From NCBI RefSeq assembly GCF_002863865.1, contig NZ_CP022684.1, positions 4,841,990 through 4,905,989 of the forward strand: 64,000 bases of DNA, in the 5' to 3' direction. Position 1 is the first letter of the stretch; every line of letters begins with the position of its first letter. The notes beneath the pieces are model-generated. The model was not told where the DNA came from, did no database searches, and saw only the letters and a list, made by a program, of their open reading frames with translations. Positions 60,601 to 64,000 of the stretch are shown here, piece after piece. The DNA is from Ketobacter alkanivorans (lineage in GTDB: Bacteria; Pseudomonadota; Gammaproteobacteria; Pseudomonadales; Ketobacteraceae). The position numbers and the translations under genes were made by a program.

Positions 60601-61863
60601 ATGGGGTACCAAAAGATTAGGGTCCCAGCAGATGGTGACAAAATCACCGTTAACGCTGACCTGTCCCTGAATGTCCCGAACCATCCCATCATTCCTTATA
60701 TCGAAGGAGACGGGATCGGTGTGGATATCACGCCGGTAATGCTGAAAGTTACCGACGCAGCAATAGAAAAAGCCTATGGCAACAAGCGTTCCATCGCATG
60801 GATGGAAGTTTATTGCGGCGAAAAATCTACGAAAGTGTATGGCCCCGATGATTGGATGCCAGAAGAAACCTTTGAAGCGTTGCGCGAATACATCGTGGGT
60901 ATCAAAGGCCCACTCACCACACCAGTAGGTGGCGGTATTCGATCGTTGAACGTGGCACTGCGTCAAGAACTCGATTTGTATGTGTGTCAGCGCCCGGTGC
61001 GCTGGTTCCGTGGTGTGCCAAGCCCGGTGCATTGCCCAGAAAAAACCAACATGGTGATTTTCCGTGAGAACTCGGAAGACATCTACGCCGGTATCGAATG
61101 GAAAGCCGATAGCGAGCAAGCCAAGAAAGTCATCCGCTTCCTACAGGAAGAAATGGGCGTGACTAAAATCCGCTTCCCAGAAGGTTGTGGTATAGGCATC
61201 AAGCCGGTTTCAAAAGAAGGCAGCCAGCGCCTGGTTCGTAAAGCGATCCAGTACGCGATTGATAACGATGAAACCTCGGTTACCCTGGTTCACAAGGGTA
61301 ATATCATGAAATACACCGAGGGTGCCTTTAAGGATTGGGGTTACGAATTGGCGGTAGAACGCTTTGGTGCTGAGCCTCTGGATGGCGGCCCATGGCACAC
61401 CTTCAAAAACCCAAAAACCGGTCGTGACATCATTGTTAAGGATGTGATCGCAGATGCCTTCCTGCAGCAGATTTTAATGCGCCCTGACGAGTACAGCGTA
61501 ATTGCAACGCTGAACCTCAATGGCGATTATATTTCTGATGCGTTGGCGGCAGAAGTGGGCGGTATCGGTATTGCCCCTGGTGCCAATATCGGCGGCAGTG
61601 TTGCGGTGTTTGAAGCAACTCACGGTACTGCTCCCAAGTATGCAGGCCAAGACAAAGTTAACCCAGGCTCTTTGATCCTCTCGGCCGAGATGATGTTGCG
61701 CCACATGGGTTGGACTGAAGCGGCAGATCTTATTATCAATGGTATGCAAGGCGCTATCGAAGCCAAAACCGTCACCTACGATTTTGAGCGTTTGATGCCC
61801 GATGCAACTCTGTTGCGTTGTTCCGAGTTTGGTGATGCCATTATCAGTCACATGGAAGACTGA
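60601..61863 (+). CDS. icd: NADP-dependent isocitrate dehydrogenase
   Basis: TCA enzyme converting isocitrate to 2-oxoglutarate. Clear motifs: IPYIEGDGIGVDITPVM, NVALRQELDLYVCQRPVRWF, VIFRENSEDIYAGIEW with the regulatory Ser, LVHKGNIMKYTEGAF, NLNGDYISDALAAEVGGIGIAPG and the cofactor loop with a final ATHGTAPKYAG. The 420-aa length is of the E. coli-type homodimer. The GGGAGT site precedes ATG. Confidence 0.97.
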   Translation: MGYQKIRVPADGDKITVNADLSLNVPNHPIIPYIEGDGIGVDITPVMLKVTDAAIEKAYGNKRSIAWMEVYCGEKSTKVYGPDDWMPEETFEALREYIVGIKGPLTTPVGGGIRSLNVALRQELDLYVCQRPVRWFRGVPSPVHCPEKTNMVIFRENSEDIYAGIEWKADSEQAKKVIRFLQEEMGVTKIRFPEGCGIGIKPVSKEGSQRLVRKAIQYAIDNDETSVTLVHKGNIMKYTEGAFKDWGYELAVERFGAEPLDGGPWHTFKNPKTGRDIIVKDVIADAFLQQILMRPDEYSVIATLNLNGDYISDALAAEVGGIGIAPGANIGGSVAVFEATHGTAPKYAGQDKVNPGSLILSAEMMLRHMGWTEAADLIINGMQGAIEAKTVTYDFERLMPDATLLRCSEFGDAIISHMED

Positions 61864-61884
61864 TAGCGGCATCAACGCCCGGTT

Positions 61885-61925
61885 AAAAAAGAAAAGGCTG
61901 TCGTTGAACAGCCTTTTTCTTTTTT
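61885..61925 (+). terminator. rho-independent terminator of icd
   Basis: Stem AAAAAAGAAAAGGCTGT / ACAGCCTTTTTCTTTTTT with a 6-nt loop. Confidence 0.92.
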
Positions 61926-62049
61926 AGGGTGCAGGGTTGGCGAACGTTGGTTTCAGCAAATAGCCCAAACCTCGCCATCTGTCTGAAATTAATCAGATAA
62001 ATGTGCGATTTTGAAACCTTTAAAGCGTTTTACAGTCTAAAATAACAAG

Positions 62050-62067
62050 ACACCCTCGGGGAGGGTG
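62050..62067 (-). terminator. probable terminator of cspD
   Basis: Stem CACCCTC / GAGGGTG just beyond the cspD stop, followed on the minus strand by a T-rich stretch (TCTTGTTATTTT). Confidence 0.5.
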
Positions 62068-62084
62068 GTTGTTATTGAGATTGA

Positions 62085-62384
62085 TTAAACGGCTTCGGCG
62101 TGGATCGTGTGGTGCAACTCAGTCGCACCAACTGGATCGTCGGCGTAGGTTTCCTGTTCGGAGGTGCTATCTTGATCTATACCGATAATCGCGATGTTAA
62201 CGGCATGAAGACCTTTTGGCGCTTCCCTTTCATCGTAGGTAACTTGCTGTCCCGCTTTCAGGCTTCTGTACCCATCCATGCAGATGTAGGAGTAATGAAC
62301 AAACAAATCTTCTCCACCTGTGTCCGGACGAATGAAGCCGTAACCCTTGGCGTTATTGAACCATTTCACTTTCCCGGTTGCCAT
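62085..62384 (-). CDS. cspD: cold-shock-domain protein CspD
   Basis: Cold-shock fold: GKVKWFNNAKGYGFIRPDTGGEDLFVHYSYI contains the RNP1 and RNP2 motifs, then GYRSLKAGQQVTYDE. A 99-aa protein with a polar C-terminal tail, as usual for CspD, a stress or stationary-phase protein that binds single-stranded DNA and can inhibit replication. AGAAGGA precedes ATG. Divergent from clpS, its usual neighbour. Confidence 0.93.
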   Translation of the reverse strand: MATGKVKWFNNAKGYGFIRPDTGGEDLFVHYSYICMDGYRSLKAGQQVTYDEREAPKGLHAVNIAIIGIDQDSTSEQETYADDPVGATELHHTIHAEAV

Positions 62385-62615
62385 AACTCAAGTCCTTCTG
62401 TTGGGACTACCTCAGTGTCGGTAGCCATAAGTCAATTGTTATTATTTTTTACTGTCGAGGTACAAACACTAAGAAATGTACTTCGCAGACGTGATTTGTG
62501 TTAACTTTTGTTAAACACAAGCCCCAATCATCATGATTGTGAAGTATTAGTCAAGTGTTTTTGCTGTTGAGCTGACCAGCGTAGCCCGAATATGGGTCAG
62601 TTATGAGGACTTAAT

Positions 62616-62654
62616 ATGTTAACCCCTGATTTTATGATTTCTGGTTATGAGTAA
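62616..62654 (+). CDS. 12-codon leader ORF overlapping clpS
   Basis: ATG 62616 is six nt behind GAGGA and reads MLTPDFMISGYE, stopping at TAA 62652-62654, eight bases into clpS. clpS itself has no visible ribosome binding site, so ribosomes that end here may restart at the clpS ATG. Detected from sequence only; the peptide may have no function of its own. Confidence 0.5.
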   Translation: MLTPDFMISGYE

Positions 62655-63027
62655 AGCCGAAGATCTTCTACTAACATTGAATAAGATGGAAAGCATGGGA
62701 GGCGAGCCATCCAGTCCGGATACGGAGCTTGATGACGGCATTGCGGTTGAGGAATCGAAGCCGGATCTGGCACCGCCGCCGCTGTACAAAGTAGTGATGC
62801 TGGATGATGACTTTACGCCGATGGAATTTGTAGTAGACGTGTTGCAGTTGTTCTTTGGCATGAATAGAGAGCAGGCCACGCAGATTATGTTGACGGTACA
62901 TACCCAGGGAAGAGCCAGTTGTGGCACCTTTACCAAGGATGTTGCGGAAACTAAGGTGGCGCAGATAATTAAGTTTGCAAGGGAGAATCAACATCCCTTG
63001 ATGTGTGAAGTGGAAAGGTTTCAATAG
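62647..63027 (+). CDS. clpS: ATP-dependent Clp protease adaptor ClpS
   Basis: Delivers N-end-rule substrates to ClpAP. Landmarks: PLYKVVMLDDDFTPMEFVVDVL, the binding pocket region NREQATQIMLTVHTQGRASCGTF and DVAETKVAQIIKFARENQHPLMCEVERF. The acidic N-terminus (about residues 1-40) is longer than in E. coli. The start is set by a stop just upstream in frame; see the overlapping leader ORF. 54 bases precede clpA. Confidence 0.95.
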   Translation: MSKAEDLLLTLNKMESMGGEPSSPDTELDDGIAVEESKPDLAPPPLYKVVMLDDDFTPMEFVVDVLQLFFGMNREQATQIMLTVHTQGRASCGTFTKDVAETKVAQIIKFARENQHPLMCEVERFQ

Positions 63028-63080
63028 ACCGGTTTGTCCACGGGTCGTTGTCGATATTCTGAGGATGAAGGTGTAAAGAG

Positions 63081-64000
63081 ATGTTAAGCAAAGATCTGGA
63101 AGTCACATTAAATCTGGCATTCAGAGACGCTCGTACCAAGCGTCATGAGTACATGACTGTTGAACACCTGCTGCTGGCATTGCTGGATAATGAAGCCGCA
63201 TCAACAGTTCTGAAAGCCTGCGGAACCGATCTGGACGAGCTTCGTTCAGATTTGGCCAACTTTGTGGATGAAACCACACCACTGATTCCCTCTAGCGACA
63301 GCGATCGCGAAACCCAGCCTACGCTTGGTTTTCAGCGCGTGTTGCAGCGGGCCGTATTCCACGTGCAGTCTTCCGGCAAGAAGGAGGTCACCGGTGCTAA
63401 CGTGTTGGTGGCAATCTTCAGTGAGCAGGAAAGCCAAGCTGTGTATTTCCTCAAAAAGCAAAGTGTCGCCCGTATTGATGTGGTGAACTACATCGCTCAC
63501 GGGATCTCCAAGGTGTCTGATGAAACTCACAACCTGGAAGATCACAGTCACGATGTGCATGAGGATGACCAGGTTTCAGAAGGCGCCGGTAAATCGCCAC
63601 TGGAGGCCTACGCCAGCAACTTGAATGAACAGGCTATGGCAGGGCGAATCGATCCTCTGGTGGGGCGCGATGAGGAGGTCGAGCGCACAGTTCAGATTCT
63701 GTGTCGTCGCCGCAAAAATAACCCTCTGTTAGTCGGTGAACCCGGTGTCGGTAAAACGGCAATTGCCGAAGGCCTTGCCAAGCGTATTGTCGACAAAGAA
63801 GTGCCCGACGCTATCGATGATTGCGTAGTGTTTTCGCTGGATCTCGGTGCGTTGCTGGCTGGTACCAAATACCGTGGTGATTTTGAGAAGCGCTTCAAAG
63901 CCTTGCTGGCCGAGTTGCAGAAGAAGTCTAACGCCATCCTGTTTATCGATGAGATTCATACCATCATTGGTGCAGGCGCTGCGTCTGGCGGTGTGATGGA
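63081..64000 (+). CDS. clpA: ATP-dependent Clp protease ATP-binding subunit ClpA, 3' end outside window
   Basis: The frame runs from ATG 63081 off the right edge (306 codons seen). The N-terminal Clp_N repeats (TLNLAFRDARTKRHEYMTVEHLLLALLD and a second copy) and a linker lead into the first AAA+ module: LVGEPGVGKTAIAEGLA (Walker A), ILFIDEIHTIIGAG (Walker B). It unfolds substrates for ClpP with ClpS as adaptor; the usual clpSA operon. Confidence 0.96.
   Translation, partial: MLSKDLEVTLNLAFRDARTKRHEYMTVEHLLLALLDNEAASTVLKACGTDLDELRSDLANFVDETTPLIPSSDSDRETQPTLGFQRVLQRAVFHVQSSGKKEVTGANVLVAIFSEQESQAVYFLKKQSVARIDVVNYIAHGISKVSDETHNLEDHSHDVHEDDQVSEGAGKSPLEAYASNLNEQAMAGRIDPLVGRDEEVERTVQILCRRRKNNPLLVGEPGVGKTAIAEGLAKRIVDKEVPDAIDDCVVFSLDLGALLAGTKYRGDFEKRFKALLAELQKKSNAILFIDEIHTIIGAGAASGGVM

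Noticed and set aside
1..64000. tRNA or rRNA genes
   Set aside because: No cloverleaf or conserved rRNA sequence was seen by eye in either strand; a tRNAscan run would settle it.

Overview
The window joins two very different pieces of a gammaproteobacterial chromosome. Positions 1 to about 24,070 are a sedentary-type chromosomal integron cassette array. Positions about 24,100 to 64,000 are ordinary core chromosome. The core order clpA-clpS / cspD / icd / rluE / moaCDE / nudix-mnmA-hflD-purB-roxA, with ttcA, glcB, mdh and rraA, is typical of Pseudomonas, Marinobacter, Alcanivorax or Ketobacter-like bacteria; I cannot name the genus from sequence alone.

Cassette array. I count about 39 attC sites. 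All cassettes are read on the + strand with the attC at the 3' end, so the integrase gene and attI should lie left of base 1, and the oldest cassettes end near 24,000. No integrase is in the window. The attC sites fall into sequence types. Type A begins AACAAGTTGGTCAACGGG and ends TACCAAAGCGTTA. Type B begins AACAAGTCGTTCAACGGG and ends TTAACTTCGCGTTA. There are also two 60-bp sites and several one-off types. Cassettes with genes encode mostly small proteins: GNAT (partial), PIN, cupin, CopD-like, pentapeptide repeat, DUF4345, DUF3800 (frameshifted), SRPBCC, Sir2, lipoprotein-like, many 1-4 TM membrane proteins and several unknowns.

The most unusual element is a family of thirteen nearly identical ~450-bp cassettes without a conserved gene (R1-R13; four in tandem at 1592-3405, seven in tandem at 5562-8669, singles at 10537 and 18335). 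Each has a type B attC and an invariant 6-bp stem with a 3-nt loop whose middle base varies. Stops and frameshifts break the longest reading frame in many copies, so I read them as non-coding (RNA, regulatory or purely structural) cassettes.

Three insertion sequences sit in the array: an IS256-family element (13844-15132, - strand transposase) abutting an attC; an IS3-family element (16424-17673) splitting a type B attC with a CGG target duplication; and a second IS3-family element (21377-22637) in the 5' leader of a cassette gene.

Core region. 24,120-26,799 holds envelope proteins, including a LolA-fold protein and an outer-membrane barrel protein. 26,893-34,912 holds two large signalling proteins (a hybrid histidine kinase and a degenerate GGDEF/EAL protein) around a short-chain-type oxidoreductase, rraA and mdh. 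34,960-45,543 holds bolA, DUF454, a barrel protein, a YgjP-type metallopeptidase, two acyl-CoA dehydrogenases, a PhoD-type phosphatase, ttcA, a Gate-domain permease and a LysR regulator. 45,540-48,000 encodes a MalT-like STAND protein lacking a DNA-binding end. glcB follows, then a mostly minus-strand block to 58,500 (envelope/secretion-like, roxA, purB, hflD, mnmA, Nudix), moaCDE, rluE, icd, cspD, and clpS-clpA, which runs off the right edge.
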